The notes: generated from the letters alone by a model not told the origin. A DNA stretch of 64,000 nucleotides from Pseudomonas chlororaphis subsp. aurantiaca (GCF_013466605.1 NZ_CP059162.1:2108001-2172000); one strand, 5' to 3'. Shown: positions 1 to 11,633, numbered from the stretch's first letter. Numbers and translations: made by a program.

Positions 1-1439
1 TTGCGGTGGGCCATCGGGAAGCGGATGTCCAGGTCGTCCCAGTACTTCGCTTGGCTGATGGTGCGGATGGCCGGGAAGTACCATTTCAGGTCGTAGGCCA
101 GCTTGGCCTGGGCGACCATTTCGTCACGGCTGAAATGACGGCTGACGTGGTACCACTCACGCCGGCCATCGACGATCTGGCCGCGGGCATGGAACTCCAG
201 GGCGCGCCGCACGCCAGGCGTATTGCGTACCTTGTTGATCACCTGCTGGCTGAGCACCAGCGGTTTGTTGTTCAACTGATAAGGCAGCTGGGTGCGGTCG
301 GCCGCGAGGAAACCATAGAAGTCGCGCTCGTTGGCCAGGCCCTTGTAGAGGGTCTGGGCCTGAGGGTTCTGCGGCTCGGCCAGTTCCAGGCTGCGCGCCT
401 GCCAGTAGCGCCAGCGGTTGGTGGTCGCCAGGTCCTGGGGCAGTTTGCGGGTCAGCTGGTAGGCATCTTCCCAGCGCGCCAGGCGCAGCAACAGGCGCAA
501 GCGCCATTCGGAGACCGTGTTGTCGCGCAGCTCGGGATCGTATTTGGTCATCACCTCCAGGCCGCGGCTGTCGAAGCGCCGCGCCAGGGTCAGGCCGATT
601 TCCCGGGCGATCGCCACTTTTTCGTCACGGGAGAAGTGCATGCTGCTGGCATAACCGTCGAGCAGGGCCATGGCCCTGTCCGGATCCTGGCGGGCCAGGC
701 GGCGCAGACCCAGGCCGACCACGTCGGACATGGCTTCGCTGGCCGGAGTGAAGCGCGACGGCTGGCTGAGCAGCTCGGGCTTCTGGGCAACGTCCACCAG
801 CAGCCGGCCCTGGGGGGCGAGGGTGGTCATGCTTTTGACCAGGCTATTGGCCAGCGGATAGTTGCGGGCTTCGGCGGCCAGCTTGGCGCGCTGCCAGCGC
901 TTCTGTTCGGTCAACTGGCCTTCGGCGGCCCACTGGGCAAACAGCGCGTCGCAGGTGGCCGGCAGGGATTTGCCGCTGAGCCAGAGCTTGTCGGTGGCGG
1001 CGTAACCTTCGGCCTTGAGGTTATGGCCTAGCTGGTATTGCGCGTTCAGGCAGTCCAGTTCGGTGAAGTTGAGCTTGGGGTCGTAATACTTGACGAAGGT
1101 GGCCCAGTCGCCGCGTTCGGCCAGCCAGCGCAACCAGCGCAGTCTCATCCAGTTGGCCTGGGGCAGGTCGCCGTGTTCACGGAGAAACTTTTCGATCTCG
1201 GCGTTGCTGGCGGTCTTTAGCCGGGCGGTCAGTTCGTCGTAGGCCAGATAGGGCTCGAGCGGGTAGTCGGCCAGGACCTGGCGGTAGCGGAAATACGGGC
1301 CGGTGTCGCCCTTGGCCAGGGCGCGTTTGGCCTCGTCGTAATATTGACGCTGGAGTGAGAGGTCCGCGGCCTGAGCAGTGTGCACGGCAGAGGCAGAAAG
1401 AAGCAGGCAGGATAAAAGACTGAAAAGGCGACTGCGCAT
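1..1439 (-). CDS. slt: Soluble lytic murein transglycosylase (Slt), 3' end outside window
   Basis: Periplasmic exo-lytic transglycosylase that cleaves the MurNAc-GlcNAc bond of peptidoglycan. About 479 codons are present, read leftward from ATG 1439; the catalytic lysozyme-like domain, which is C-terminal in this family, lies beyond base 1. The N-terminus has a Sec signal peptide (MRSRLFSLLSCLLLS, probable cleavage after AQA). After it comes the alpha-helical superhelix domain, with YYDEAKRALAKGDTGPYFRY followed by YPLEPYLAYDEL, which is the typical Slt start. An ATG at 1446 opens a different frame and is not the gene. The gene is divergent from uup, as in P. aeruginosa. Assignment comes from the visible N-terminal two thirds plus synteny. 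Confidence 0.85.
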   Translation of the reverse strand, partial: MRSRLFSLLSCLLLSASAVHTAQAADLSLQRQYYDEAKRALAKGDTGPYFRYRQVLADYPLEPYLAYDELTARLKTASNAEIEKFLREHGDLPQANWMRLRWLRWLAERGDWATFVKYYDPKLNFTELDCLNAQYQLGHNLKAEGYAATDKLWLSGKSLPATCDALFAQWAAEGQLTEQKRWQRAKLAAEARNYPLANSLVKSMTTLAPQGRLLVDVAQKPELLSQPSRFTPASEAMSDVVGLGLRRLARQDPDRAMALLDGYASSMHFSRDEKVAIAREIGLTLARRFDSRGLEVMTKYDPELRDNTVSEWRLRLLLRLARWEDAYQLTRKLPQDLATTNRWRYWQARSLELAEPQNPQAQTLYKGLANERDFYGFLAADRTQLPYQLNNKPLVLSQQVINKVRNTPGVRRALEFHARGQIVDGRREWYHVSRHFSRDEMVAQAKLAYDLKWYFPAIRTISQAKYWDDLDIRFPMAHR

Positions 1440-1621
1440 GAGACATCCGGGCAGAGAAATCATGACAAGTGCCGACAATGCCAACACTGATTATTTCCTA
1501 GCTTAGCCTTTTGCCAGCTACGGGTGAAAGCTTTGCCGGCCTCTTGTCGCCAGTTCGCTGCAAATGTTGTTCAGGGTGCTTCAGGAGCGAAAATGCCGGC
1601 CTTCTGAGGCCTCAACTCAGG

Positions 1622-1627
1622 TAGAAT
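1622..1627 (+). promoter_or_regulatory. Candidate -10 element of the uup promoter
   Basis: TAGAAT lies 26 nt before the uup start codon. No convincing -35 hexamer is visible at 16-18 nt upstream. The slt-uup gap (1440-1652) holds no other gene I can support. Confidence 0.3.
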
Positions 1628-1652
1628 GCGCGCCCGGTTTTTGGAGAAGCTC

Positions 1653-3572
1653 ATGACCCTGCTCAAATTCAGCGATGTGTCCCTTGCGTTCGGCGCTATG
1701 CCGTTGTTGGACAAGGTGTCCTGGCAGATCGCCCGTGGTGAGCGGGTGTGCATCATCGGCCGTAACGGCACTGGCAAATCCAGCATGCTGAAGCTGGTCA
1801 AGGGCGATCAGAAGCCCGACGACGGTTCCGTATGGCGCGCGCCCGGTCTGAAAATCGGCGAATTGCCGCAGGAATTGCCAGTGGCCGACGAGCGGACGGT
1901 GTTCGACGTCGTCGCCCAGGGCCTCGATGGCGTTGGCGAGCTGCTGGCGCAGTACCACCACCTGAGCCAGAACATTGTCACCGATGCCGATCTGGAAAAG
2001 CTCATGCATGTCCAGCACGACCTCGAAGCCCGTGATGGCTGGCGCTTGCAGACGCTGGTGGACAGCACCCTGAGCCGCCTGCAACTGCCGGCCGACAAGA
2101 CCCTCGCCGAGCTGTCCGGTGGCTGGCGTCGTCGCGTCCTGCTGGCCCAGGCCCTGGTGTCCGAGCCGGACCTGCTGCTGCTCGACGAACCGACCAACCA
2201 CCTGGATATCGGCGCCATCGCCTGGCTGGAAGAAGCCTTGAAGGACTTCCAGGGCGCCGTCCTCTTTATTACCCACGACCGTTCCTTCCTGCAGAACCTG
2301 GCGACCCGGATTCTCGAACTGGACCGTGGTGGGCTGATCGACTGGAACGGCGACTACGCCAGCTTCCTGGTGCACAAGGAGGCGGTACTGGCGGCCGAAG
2401 AGACGGCCAACGCGCTGTTCGACAAGCGCCTGGCCCAGGAAGAAGTCTGGATTCGCCAAGGCATCAAGGCCCGCCGTACCCGTAACGAAGGTCGCGTGCG
2501 CGCCCTCAAGGCCCTGCGGGTCGAGCGCAGCGAACGTCGCGAGCGCACCGGCAAGGCCAATATCCAGCTGGAAACCGCGGACAAGTCCGGCAAACAGGTC
2601 ATGGTGCTCGAAGACGTGAGCTTTGCTCATCCGGGCGGGCCATTCCTGGTCAAGAATTTCTCCATGGTCCTGCAGCGCGGCGACCGTATCGGCCTGCTCG
2701 GCGCCAACGGCACCGGCAAGACCACGCTGCTCAAGCTGATGCTGGGCGGCCTGGTGCCGAGCGGCGGCAAGGTCGAGGAGGGCACGCGTATCGACGTGGC
2801 GTACTTCGACCAGTTGCGTCACCAGCTGGACCTGGAAAAGACCGTGATCGACAACGTCGCCGAAGGTCGCGACTTTATCGATATCGATGGCCAGAGCCGT
2901 CACGTGCTCAGCTACCTGGGCGATTTCCTGTTCAGCCCGCAGCGTGCCCGCACGCCGGTCAAGGCGCTGTCCGGTGGCGAGCGTGCCCGTCTATTGTTGG
3001 CCAAGCTGTTCAGCAAACCGGCCAACCTGCTGGTGCTCGACGAACCGACCAACGACCTGGACGTGGAAACCCTCGAGCTGCTGGAAGAAGTGCTGCTGAC
3101 TTTCCAGGGCACCGTGCTGATGGTTAGCCACGACCGGGCATTCCTCGATAACGTGGTGACCAGCACCCTGGTGTTCGAAGGCGAAGGCAAGGTTCGCGAA
3201 TACGTCGGCGGTTATCAGGACTGGCTGCGCCAGGGCGGTTCGCCACGTCTGCTGGGTGTGACCGAGAACAAGTCGGGCAAGGCCGAGCTGAACTCGGCGG
3301 TGGTTGCGCCCGTCGCGGCGGCTCCTGCTGCGGCACAGGAAGCGCCTGCGGCCAAGAAGAAGCTCAGCTACAAGTTGCAGCGTGAGCTTGAGGCGTTGCC
3401 TGGCCAGATCGAAGCCATGGAACAGCAGATCGCCAGCGTGGAAGCGGAGATGGCCGACGCCGGTTTCTATCAGCGTCCTGCGGCCGAGACCACGGCGGTC
3501 ATCGCCCAGTTGGAACAGCTCAACGCTGAACTGGACGTGATGGTCGAGCGTTGGGCCGAGCTGGATGCCTGA
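1653..3572 (+). CDS. uup: ABC-F family ATPase Uup
   Basis: Cytosolic ABC-F ATPase with two nucleotide-binding domains and no membrane segments. Family members act on ribosomes, and Uup also affects precise excision of transposons. The first domain has Walker A GRNGTGKSS (about residues 36-44), signature LSGGWRRR and Walker B LLLLDEPTNHLD. The second has GANGTGKTT, LSGGERAR and LLVLDEPTNDLD. The C-terminal ~80 residues, after an Ala/Pro-rich linker, form the coiled coil typical of Uup (KKKLSYKLQRELEALP). The start is ATG 1653, because GGAG lies 6 nt upstream and MTLLKFSDVSLAFG is the usual N-terminus; an upstream in-frame ATG at 1626 has no ribosome binding site. The product is 639 aa. Confidence 0.93.
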   Translation: MTLLKFSDVSLAFGAMPLLDKVSWQIARGERVCIIGRNGTGKSSMLKLVKGDQKPDDGSVWRAPGLKIGELPQELPVADERTVFDVVAQGLDGVGELLAQYHHLSQNIVTDADLEKLMHVQHDLEARDGWRLQTLVDSTLSRLQLPADKTLAELSGGWRRRVLLAQALVSEPDLLLLDEPTNHLDIGAIAWLEEALKDFQGAVLFITHDRSFLQNLATRILELDRGGLIDWNGDYASFLVHKEAVLAAEETANALFDKRLAQEEVWIRQGIKARRTRNEGRVRALKALRVERSERRERTGKANIQLETADKSGKQVMVLEDVSFAHPGGPFLVKNFSMVLQRGDRIGLLGANGTGKTTLLKLMLGGLVPSGGKVEEGTRIDVAYFDQLRHQLDLEKTVIDNVAEGRDFIDIDGQSRHVLSYLGDFLFSPQRARTPVKALSGGERARLLLAKLFSKPANLLVLDEPTNDLDVETLELLEEVLLTFQGTVLMVSHDRAFLDNVVTSTLVFEGEGKVREYVGGYQDWLRQGGSPRLLGVTENKSGKAELNSAVVAPVAAAPAAAQEAPAAKKKLSYKLQRELEALPGQIEAMEQQIASVEAEMADAGFYQRPAAETTAVIAQLEQLNAELDVMVERWAELDA

Positions 3573-3590
3573 ATGACCTGGCGTCAATAA

Positions 3591-3620
3591 AAAAGCCCGA
3601 CATTCATGTCGGGCTTTTTG
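3591..3620. terminator. Bidirectional terminator between uup and uspA
   Basis: The inverted repeat GCCCGACAT/ATGTCGGGC is flanked by an A-run on the left and a T-run on the right. It can therefore terminate both convergent genes. Confidence 0.85.
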
Positions 3621-3659
3621 CAGGGCCGGGGCAGGTGAAGAGTTCTGCGGGCAGCGGGC

Positions 3660-4097
3660 TCAGCGTTTGACCAGGTGCACGGCCAGCACGTCGCAAGGGG
3701 CGCCGTGCAGTACGTCGTTGGCGGTCGAGCCCAATAGCAGGGCCAGGCCGTGCCGGCCATGGCTGCCGACCACGATCAGGTCGCATTCCTGTTCCTTGGC
3801 CAGATGGTGGATTTCCTGGCGTGGTTGGCCATAGGTCAGGTGGCTGTATTCCTTGGACAGTTCAGGGTATTTGGTGATGAGGCGATCGAGGCGTTCCTTG
3901 GCCTGGTCGAACTGCTGCTGTTGCAATTGGGACAGGTCCATCGGCACGTCGCCGCCGAACGCCATGGCCATCGGCTCGACAATATGCACCAGGGACAATT
4001 TGGCGCTGTTGCTGACCGAAAGCTCGCGGGCCCGGTGGATAACAGGATCGCACTCTTCGGTTAGATCTACGGCGACCAGAATATGGTGGTAGGGCAT
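3660..4097 (-). CDS. uspA: Universal stress protein, UspA family
   Basis: A 145-aa cytoplasmic single-domain universal stress protein with a Rossmann-like alpha/beta fold. It starts MPYHHILVAVDLTEEC, the beta1 strand with the conserved Asp. Near the C-terminus is the glycine-rich phosphate-loop segment VVGSHGRHGLALLLGST. A strong ribosome binding site (AGGAGG) precedes ATG 4097. It is monocistronic, convergent with uup, and shares its terminator. Pseudomonas has several paralogues, so the symbol denotes the family rather than a proven orthologue. Function in this organism is inferred from the family (survival under stress). Confidence 0.88.
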   Translation of the reverse strand: MPYHHILVAVDLTEECDPVIHRARELSVSNSAKLSLVHIVEPMAMAFGGDVPMDLSQLQQQQFDQAKERLDRLITKYPELSKEYSHLTYGQPRQEIHHLAKEQECDLIVVGSHGRHGLALLLGSTANDVLHGAPCDVLAVHLVKR

Positions 4098-4201
4098 GAG
4101 GTGCTCCTCCTGAGGATTGCAATAGCTTCAAGTATGGCTGGTTTCAAGCGGATTGGTCCCGACCTGGATCAAACGGCTCATCAAGAATCGGGAGTACAGA
4201 T

Positions 4202-4639
4202 ATGACGGTCTGGATAGTGGTGTCAATCCTCGCGGTGGTGTTGAGCCCGCTGGCCTGGCTGCGCCCGTCGCGCCGCCAGAGCGGGCAGATCGCCCTGCGC
4301 ATGGAGGCGCGCCGCATTGGCCTGGGTATGCAGCTGGCGCCTCAGGAATGGCCACACTGGATGGATCCGCAGCCTCCAAGCCCCTGCGCGCAATACCATC
4401 GGCCACGGCGCGGCACTCAGCCGGCCTGCTGGGCCTACTGGCAAAGTGCGCCGGGGATGTGGGTCAACCAATGGCGGGAAGCCTGTGCGGACCCGGCCTT
4501 GCTCGAGCACTTTCGCACGCTGCCGGCCAATGTGTTCAAGGTCGAGGCCGACCGGCAGATGATCGTCCTGTATTGGGGCGAACGTGGCGAAGCCAGTGTT
4601 TTGCAAGACATTGCCGCGGTGCTCAAGGCGCTGGCGTGA
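4202..4639 (+). CDS. Conserved hypothetical protein, one N-terminal membrane anchor
   Basis: A 145-aa protein of unknown function. The first ~20 residues (TVWIVVSILAVVLSPLAWL) form one hydrophobic segment followed by Arg-rich sequence, so an inner-membrane anchor with the rest in the cytoplasm is likely. The body is Trp- and Pro-rich (HWMDPQPPSP, CWAYWQSAPGMWVNQWREAC). The ribosome binding site GGGAG lies 10 nt before ATG 4202. It sits between uspA and fadB, where P. aeruginosa also has small hypothetical genes (PA3015/PA3016 region, from memory). Nothing in the sequence indicates an activity. Confidence 0.7.
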   Translation: MTVWIVVSILAVVLSPLAWLRPSRRQSGQIALRMEARRIGLGMQLAPQEWPHWMDPQPPSPCAQYHRPRRGTQPACWAYWQSAPGMWVNQWREACADPALLEHFRTLPANVFKVEADRQMIVLYWGERGEASVLQDIAAVLKALA

Positions 4640-4679
4640 AGCATGACCTGCGCTGCAATGGCCAGGTTATTGAAAAACA

Positions 4680-4835
4680 GGCAATAAAAAGCCCGACAGG
4701 GTCGGGCTGGGTTGGCCAGGCAGGCCGGTAAATCCTTTCTGATCCCCTGGTTCTGACCGGCGGGGATAGAGTTGTCGCTGATCTTACGCCTGGTTTTCGG
4801 CCAGGCATCCATATTTTTGTTCCAGGATTGTGCCA
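4680..4835 (-). ncRNA. Candidate small RNA in the fadB upstream gap
   Basis: On the minus strand this gap can fold into tandem hairpins: GCCTGG/CCAGGC (4788-4806), ATCCCC/GGGGAT (about 4741-4768), then a rho-independent terminator (AGCCCGAC/GTCGGGCT at 4690-4708) ending in TTTTTATT, which is oriented for leftward transcription. A sigma-S-like -10 (CTACGCT, near 4837) lies just upstream. The overlapping minus ORF runs straight through the terminator and has no gene-like features. The 4640-5204 interval holds no other gene. Transcript ends are approximate. Confidence 0.45.
4690..4713 (-). terminator. Rho-independent terminator (leftward)
   Basis: An 8-bp stem, AGCCCGAC/GTCGGGCT, with a 3-nt loop. 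The U-run is on the minus strand (AAAAA at 4686-4690 on plus). On the plus strand it would only weakly terminate the 4202 gene. Confidence 0.6.
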
Positions 4836-5028
4836 GCGTAGCCGCGAATCGATTGTGGGGGCTACGTATTAGGGCGACTTTTCTAAAGATTGATTCTATG
4901 AATGTCCTGAGATGAGCAAGCTTGTTGATGGTGCGTGCCCGTCTGGAATGACTAAGAAGTCGCGTTTTAAACAACCTTTTGGGCGATTGACAATTGTCGG
5001 ATTTTGCCTGAATGTGGCGTACCCAAAT

Positions 5029-5055
5029 CAAACGGGCGTATGAATTGAGCGTTTG
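5029..5055 (+). promoter_or_regulatory. Probable PsrA operator pair upstream of fadBA
   Basis: Two imperfect 14-bp palindromes, CAAACgggcGTATG and GAATTgagcGTTTG, overlap by one base. This is the same layout as the two perfect PsrA-type palindromes on the psrA promoter at 14190-14216. PsrA is known to repress fadBA in P. aeruginosa. The site lies 150 nt before the fadB start. Confidence 0.55.
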
Positions 5056-5204
5056 TATTACCAGACGGCTCTTCCAGAATCCCGACTATCGCGTTGGCGG
5101 GTGTGCCTGGCGGATTGGCGTAGCATCGATGGAAACGTCTTTGCCGAGTCAGAAGTTAGCGTCCGACGTGTACTGTTCAGCTTCCATATCGTGGAGATCA
5201 GTTG

Positions 5205-7352
5205 ATGATTTACGAAGGTAAAGCCATCACGGTTAAGGCTCTTGAAAGTGGCATCGTCGAATTGAATTTCGACCTCAAGGGTGAGTCCGTCAACAAGTTC
5301 AACCGTCTTACCCTGAACGAATTGCGTTCGGCCGTAGACGCCATCAAGGCAGATGCGTCGGTCAAGGGTGTGATCGTCAGCAGTGGCAAGGACGTCTTCA
5401 TCGTCGGCGCCGACATCACCGAATTTGTCGACAACTTCAAGCTGCCGGATGCAGAGCTTGTCGCAGGCAACCTCGAAGCCAACAAGATTTTCAGCGATTT
5501 CGAAGACCTCAACGTTCCGACCGTTGCCGCGATCAATGGCATCGCGCTGGGCGGCGGTCTGGAAATGTGCCTGGCAGCTGACTATCGCGTCATGTCCTCC
5601 AGCGCCAAGATCGGCCTGCCGGAAGTCAAGCTGGGTATCTACCCGGGCTTCGGCGGTACCGTTCGCCTGCCACGCATCATCGGTGCCGACAACGCCATCG
5701 AATGGATTGCCGCCGGCAAGGAAAACCGTGCCGAAGACGCACTGAAAGTCGGCGCCGTCGACGCTGTCGTCGCTCCGGAAAAACTGCATGAAGCGGCTCT
5801 GGCCACCGTCAAGCGCGCCATCTCCGGGGAGTTCGACTACAAGGCCAAGCGTCAGCCGAAGCTGGAAAAGCTCAAGCTCAACGCCATCGAACAGATGATG
5901 TCCTTCGAAACCGCCAAGGGTTTTGTCGCCGGCCAGGCTGGCCCGAACTACCCGGCGCCGGTCGAAGCCATCAAGACCATCCAGAAAGCCGCCAACTTCG
6001 GTCGTGACAAGGCGCTGGAAGTCGAGGCCGCGGGATTCGTCAAGCTGGCCAAGACTTCTGCCGCGCAGAGCCTGATCGGCCTGTTCCTGAACGACCAGGA
6101 GCTGAAGAAAAAGGCCAAGGCCTATGACGAAATCGCCCACGATGTGAAGCAGGCCGCCGTACTTGGTGCCGGCATCATGGGGGGCGGTATCGCCTACCAG
6201 TCGGCGTCCAAAGGCACGCCGATCCTGATGAAAGACATCAACGAACACGGTATCGAGCAAGGCCTGGCGGAAGCCGCCAAGCTGCTGGTCGGCCGTGTCG
6301 ATAAAGGTCGCATGACCGCGGCGAAGATGGCCGAAGTGCTCAACGGCATTCGCCCTACGCTGTCCTACGGTGACTTCGGTCACGTCGACCTGGTGGTCGA
6401 AGCGGTCGTCGAGAACCCTAAGGTTAAGCAAGCGGTTCTGGCCGAAGTCGAAGACCAGGTCAAAGAGGACACCATCCTCGCTTCGAACACCTCGACCATT
6501 TCCATCAGCCTGCTGGCCAAGGCCCTCAAGCGTCCGGAAAACTTCGTCGGCATGCACTTCTTCAACCCGGTGCACATGATGCCGCTGGTCGAAGTCATCC
6601 GTGGCGAGAAGTCCAGCGAGCTGGCCGTGGCCACCACTGTTGCCTACGCCAAGAAAATGGGCAAGAACCCGATCGTGGTCAACGACTGCCCGGGCTTCCT
6701 GGTCAATCGCGTGCTGTTCCCGTACTTCGGCGGTTTCGCCAAGCTGGTCAGCGCCGGTGTGGACTTCGTGCGCATCGACAAGGTCATGGAAAAATTCGGC
6801 TGGCCAATGGGTCCGGCCTACCTGATGGACGTGGTTGGCATCGACACCGGCCACCACGGTCGTGACGTGATGGCCGAAGGCTTCCCGGATCGCATGAAAG
6901 ACGATCGCCGTTCGGCTATCGATGTGCTCTACGAAGCCAAGCGCCTGGGCCAGAAGAACGGCAAGGGCTTCTACGCCTACGAGGCCGACAAGAAAGGCAA
7001 GCAGAAGAAAGTGGCCGACCCGTCGGTTCTGGAAGTGCTCAAGCCTATCGTGTACGAGCAGCGTGAAGTCACTGACGAGGACATCGTCAACTGGATGATG
7101 ATCCCGCTGTGCCTGGAGACCGTTCGTTGCCTGGAAGACGGCATCGTCGAGACCGCGGCCGAAGCCGACATGGGCCTGGTATACGGTATTGGTTTCCCTC
7201 CATTCCGTGGCGGTGCACTGCGCTACATCGATTCGATCGGTGTTGCCGAGTTCGTTGCCCTGGCCGACCAGTACGCCGATCTGGGCGCGCTGTACCACCC
7301 GACCGCGAAGCTGCGCGAGATGGCCAAGAACGGCCAGAGCTTCTTCGGTTAA
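5205..7352 (+). CDS. fadB: Fatty acid oxidation complex alpha subunit FadB
   Basis: A 715-aa bifunctional subunit: enoyl-CoA hydratase/isomerase at the N-terminus and 3-hydroxyacyl-CoA dehydrogenase at the C-terminus. It forms the alpha2beta2 beta-oxidation complex with FadA. The crotonase oxyanion loop and two catalytic Glu are in [14 protein letters not shown] (near 120) and [16 protein letters not shown] (near 140). The NAD-binding motif is [14 protein letters not shown], and the dehydrogenase His is in [15 protein letters not shown]. The sequence closely follows the P. fragi enzyme as I remember it. ATG 5205 is chosen ([15 protein letters not shown] 9 nt upstream) over an adjacent in-frame TTG at 5202. 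It is cotranscribed with fadA (29-nt gap). Confidence 0.97.
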   Translation: MIYEGKAITVKALESGIVELNFDLKGESVNKFNRLTLNELRSAVDAIKADASVKGVIVSSGKDVFIVGADITEFVDNFKLPDAELVAGNLEANKIFSDFEDLNVPTVAAINGIALGGGLEMCLAADYRVMSSSAKIGLPEVKLGIYPGFGGTVRLPRIIGADNAIEWIAAGKENRAEDALKVGAVDAVVAPEKLHEAALATVKRAISGEFDYKAKRQPKLEKLKLNAIEQMMSFETAKGFVAGQAGPNYPAPVEAIKTIQKAANFGRDKALEVEAAGFVKLAKTSAAQSLIGLFLNDQELKKKAKAYDEIAHDVKQAAVLGAGIMGGGIAYQSASKGTPILMKDINEHGIEQGLAEAAKLLVGRVDKGRMTAAKMAEVLNGIRPTLSYGDFGHVDLVVEAVVENPKVKQAVLAEVEDQVKEDTILASNTSTISISLLAKALKRPENFVGMHFFNPVHMMPLVEVIRGEKSSELAVATTVAYAKKMGKNPIVVNDCPGFLVNRVLFPYFGGFAKLVSAGVDFVRIDKVMEKFGWPMGPAYLMDVVGIDTGHHGRDVMAEGFPDRMKDDRRSAIDVLYEAKRLGQKNGKGFYAYEADKKGKQKKVADPSVLEVLKPIVYEQREVTDEDIVNWMMIPLCLETVRCLEDGIVETAAEADMGLVYGIGFPPFRGGALRYIDSIGVAEFVALADQYADLGALYHPTAKLREMAKNGQSFFG

Positions 7353-7366
7353 GCGCCCCCTACTAG

Positions 7367-8557
<1,191 letters not shown>

Positions 8558-8646
8558 GCGTTGCGTTGATGGAAGCCGGGGCCCTGTGCCCCGGTTTTTG
8601 TTTTTCTGAAGATTTATTATTTTTTATTTTGCGCGAGGGCCAGAAC

Positions 8647-8883
8647 ATGCAATTACAACCCGGGCTCTATCAGCATTACAAGGGACCGCAGTACCGCGTT
8701 TTCAGCGTGGCGCGGCATTCCGAGACGGAAGAAGAAGTGGTGTTCTATCAAGCCCTGTATGGCGATTACGGCTTTTGGGTGCGCCCCTTGAGCATGTTCC
8801 TGGAGTCGGTCGAAGTTGACGGCGAGCAGGTGCCACGCTTTGCTTTGGTGCAGGCCGAACCCAGTCTTTTTTCACGGCCATGA
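8647..8883 (+). CDS. DUF1653 family protein
   Basis: A 78-aa cytoplasmic protein of the DUF1653 family. The hallmark is at the start: MQLQPGLYQHYKGPQYRVF, then HSETEEEVVFYQALYGD and FWVRPLSMFLE. The function of the family is unknown. ATG 8647 is used because the conserved domain begins exactly there; the longer reading frame from 8431 overlaps fadA and is spurious. It follows fadA by 90 nt and precedes topA, as in P. aeruginosa PA3012. Confidence 0.88.
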   Translation: MQLQPGLYQHYKGPQYRVFSVARHSETEEEVVFYQALYGDYGFWVRPLSMFLESVEVDGEQVPRFALVQAEPSLFSRP

Positions 8884-8997
8884 GCCGAGGTCGCGCAAAA
8901 CCCTGCGCTTGACCTCACCTTGTTGCCACTATATATAGCGGTGCCGCGTCAGGCGCCAACCGCCTCTCACTTCTCGAATTCAGGAATTTTCCGATCC

Positions 8998-11610
8998 ATG
9001 GGCAAATCGCTGGTCATTGTGGAATCCCCGGCTAAGGCCAAGACCATCAACAAGTACTTGGGTAACCAATACGTGGTGAAGTCGAGTATCGGCCATATCC
9101 GAGACCTGCCCACCAGTGGTTCGGCGAGCGCCGCCAAAGAGCCTGCCGCCAAGCGTGGCAAGGCGGCTGCTGGTGAAGCACCGGCGCTGTCGGCCAAGGA
9201 GAAGGCGCGCAAGCAGCTGGTCTCGCGCATGGGAGTCGATCCGGACCACGGCTGGAAAGCCAAGTACGAGATCCTTCCAGGCAAGGAAAAAGTCATCGAA
9301 GAGCTGCGCCGGCTCGCCAAGGATGCCGACACCATCTATCTCGCAACGGACTTGGACCGCGAAGGGGAGGCTATTGCCTGGCACCTGCGGGAAGCCATTG
9401 GTGGGGATGACAGCCGCTACAAGCGCGTGGTGTTCAACGAAATCACCAAGAAGGCGATCCAGGAAGCCTTCTCCCAGCCGGGCGAGCTGGATATCGATCG
9501 GGTCAACGCCCAGCAGGCGCGTCGCTTCCTCGACCGCGTGGTGGGTTACATGGTTTCGCCGCTGCTGTGGGCCAAAATCGCCCGTGGGCTGTCTGCCGGT
9601 CGCGTGCAATCGGTGGCGGTGAAGCTGGTGGTGGAGCGCGAGCGCGAAATCCGTGCCTTCATCCCTGAGGAATACTGGGAAGTTCATGCCGACCTCGGCA
9701 CTGCCAAGGGCGCCAATGTGCGCTTCGAAGTGGCCCGGGAAAACGGTGAGGCCTTCAAGCCGCTGAACGAAGCCCAGGCCATGGCGGCGCTGGAGAAGCT
9801 CAAGGCTTCGACCTACACCATCGCCAAGCGCGAAGACAAACCGACCAGCAGCAAGCCGTCGGCCCCGTTCATTACTTCCACCCTGCAGCAAGCCGCGAGC
9901 AACCGCCTGGGCTTCGGGGTGAAGAAAACCATGATGATGGCCCAGCGTCTGTATGAAGCCGGCTACATCACCTATATGCGTACCGACTCGACCAATCTCT
10001 CGGCTGATGCCCTGACGATGGCGCGGACCTATATCGAAGAAGAGTTCGGCAACAAGTACCTGCCGTCCTCGCCGAACTTCTACAGCAGCAAGGAAGGGGC
10101 CCAGGAGGCGCACGAAGCGATTCGTCCGTCCGATGTGAATACCCACCCAAGCAAGCTGTCGGGCATGGAACGTGACGCCGAGCGCCTCTACGAGCTGATC
10201 TGGCGCCAGTTCGTGGCCTGCCAGATGCTGCCGGCGCAATACCTGTCGACCACCGTCAGCGTCGCCGCTGGTGGCTTCGAGCTGCGTGCCAAGGGCCGTA
10301 TCCTCAAGTTCGACGGCTACACCCGTGTCATGCCGCAGATGAGCAAGCCGGGCGACGACGATGTCCTGCCGGACATGGCGCAGGGCGATGTGCTGAAGCT
10401 GATCAAGCTCGATCCGAGCCAGCACTTCACCAAGCCGCCGGCGCGTTACTCCGAAGCCAGCCTGGTCAAGGAAATGGAAAAGCGTGGCATCGGTCGTCCT
10501 TCGACCTACGCGGCGATCATTTCCACCATCCAGGACCGTGGCTACGTGGCGCTGCACAACCGTCGTTTCTATTCGGAAAAGATGGGCGACATCGTCACCG
10601 AGCGTCTGTCCGAGAGCTTCTCCAACCTGATGGACTACGGCTTCACCGCCGGCATGGAAGAGCACCTCGATGACGTGGCCCAGGGCGAGCGCGACTGGAA
10701 AAACGTCCTCGACGAGTTCTATGGCGATTTCAAGAAGAAACTCGAAGTGGCCGAAGGCAGCGACAGCGGCATGCGTGCCAACCAGCCGGTGATGACCGAT
10801 ATTCCGTGCCTGACCTGTGGTCGTCCGATGCAGATTCGCACCGCCTCCACCGGTGTGTTCCTCGGTTGTTCGGGTTACAGCCTGCCGCCGAAAGAGCGCT
10901 GCAAGGCTACCGTCAACCTGGTGCCGGGCGACGAGATCGCCGCGGACGACGAGGGTGAATCCGAGTCGCTGGTACTGCGCGGCAAGCACCGTTGCCCGAT
11001 CTGCAGCACGGCGATGGATGCCTACCTGCTGGACGAGAAGCGCAAGCTGCACATCTGCGGTAACAACCCGGATTGCGCGGGCTACGAGATCGAAGAGGGC
11101 AGCTACCGCATCAAGGGCTACGAAGGTCCGAGCCTGGAGTGCGACAAGTGCGGCAGCGAGATGCAGCTCAAGACCGGTCGTTTCGGCAAGTTCTTCGGAT
11201 GCACCAATCCGACCTGCAAGAACACCCGCAAGCTGCTCAAGAGCGGTGACGCGGCGCCACCGAAGATGGACCCGGTGAAGATGCCCGAGCTGAAATGCGA
11301 GAAGGTCAACGACACCTACATCCTGCGCGACGGGGCCTCGGGTCTGTTCCTGGCGGCCAGCCAGTTCCCGAAAAACCGTGAAACTCGCGCACCGCTGGTA
11401 CTCGAGCTGATCCCGCACAAGGACGAGATCGATCCGAAGTATCACTTCCTCTGCGAAGCGCCGAAGAAGGACCCGGAGGGTCGTCCGGCGGTGATTCGCT
11501 ACAGCCGCAAGACCAAGGAGCAGTACGTGCAGACCGAAGTTGACGGCAAGCCGACCGGCTGGCGTGCGTTCTACGACGGTGGTAGCTGGAAAGTCGAAGA
11601 CAAGCGTTAA
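8998..11610 (+). CDS. topA: DNA topoisomerase I (type IA)
   Basis: An 870-aa type IA topoisomerase that relaxes negative supercoils. The Toprim domain opens with [14 protein letters not shown] (catalytic Glu) and contains [15 protein letters not shown] (acidic metal ligands). The active-site Tyr is in [14 protein letters not shown] near residue 325. The C-terminus carries three Cys4 zinc ribbons: CLTCGRPM...GCSGY...C, CPICSTAM...CGNNPDC and CDKCGSEM...CTNPTC. ATG 8998 gives the canonical MGKSLVIVE start with AGGAA upstream; the reading frame is open back to 8920 without family similarity. It is monocistronic with its own terminator. Confidence 0.97.
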   Translation: MGKSLVIVESPAKAKTINKYLGNQYVVKSSIGHIRDLPTSGSASAAKEPAAKRGKAAAGEAPALSAKEKARKQLVSRMGVDPDHGWKAKYEILPGKEKVIEELRRLAKDADTIYLATDLDREGEAIAWHLREAIGGDDSRYKRVVFNEITKKAIQEAFSQPGELDIDRVNAQQARRFLDRVVGYMVSPLLWAKIARGLSAGRVQSVAVKLVVEREREIRAFIPEEYWEVHADLGTAKGANVRFEVARENGEAFKPLNEAQAMAALEKLKASTYTIAKREDKPTSSKPSAPFITSTLQQAASNRLGFGVKKTMMMAQRLYEAGYITYMRTDSTNLSADALTMARTYIEEEFGNKYLPSSPNFYSSKEGAQEAHEAIRPSDVNTHPSKLSGMERDAERLYELIWRQFVACQMLPAQYLSTTVSVAAGGFELRAKGRILKFDGYTRVMPQMSKPGDDDVLPDMAQGDVLKLIKLDPSQHFTKPPARYSEASLVKEMEKRGIGRPSTYAAIISTIQDRGYVALHNRRFYSEKMGDIVTERLSESFSNLMDYGFTAGMEEHLDDVAQGERDWKNVLDEFYGDFKKKLEVAEGSDSGMRANQPVMTDIPCLTCGRPMQIRTASTGVFLGCSGYSLPPKERCKATVNLVPGDEIAADDEGESESLVLRGKHRCPICSTAMDAYLLDEKRKLHICGNNPDCAGYEIEEGSYRIKGYEGPSLECDKCGSEMQLKTGRFGKFFGCTNPTCKNTRKLLKSGDAAPPKMDPVKMPELKCEKVNDTYILRDGASGLFLAASQFPKNRETRAPLVLELIPHKDEIDPKYHFLCEAPKKDPEGRPAVIRYSRKTKEQYVQTEVDGKPTGWRAFYDGGSWKVEDKR

Positions 11611-11633
11611 GGTCCGCATCGGACGCTTCTGAC

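Noticed and set aside
1617..2903. Long minus-strand frame (428 codons) opposite uup
   Set aside because: It is antisense to a gene with every ABC-F motif and has no recognisable domain. Such frames are common in GC-rich DNA.
5058..7298. 746-codon minus-strand frame opposite fadB
   Set aside because: Shadow of fadB codon bias; FadB motifs are all on the plus strand.
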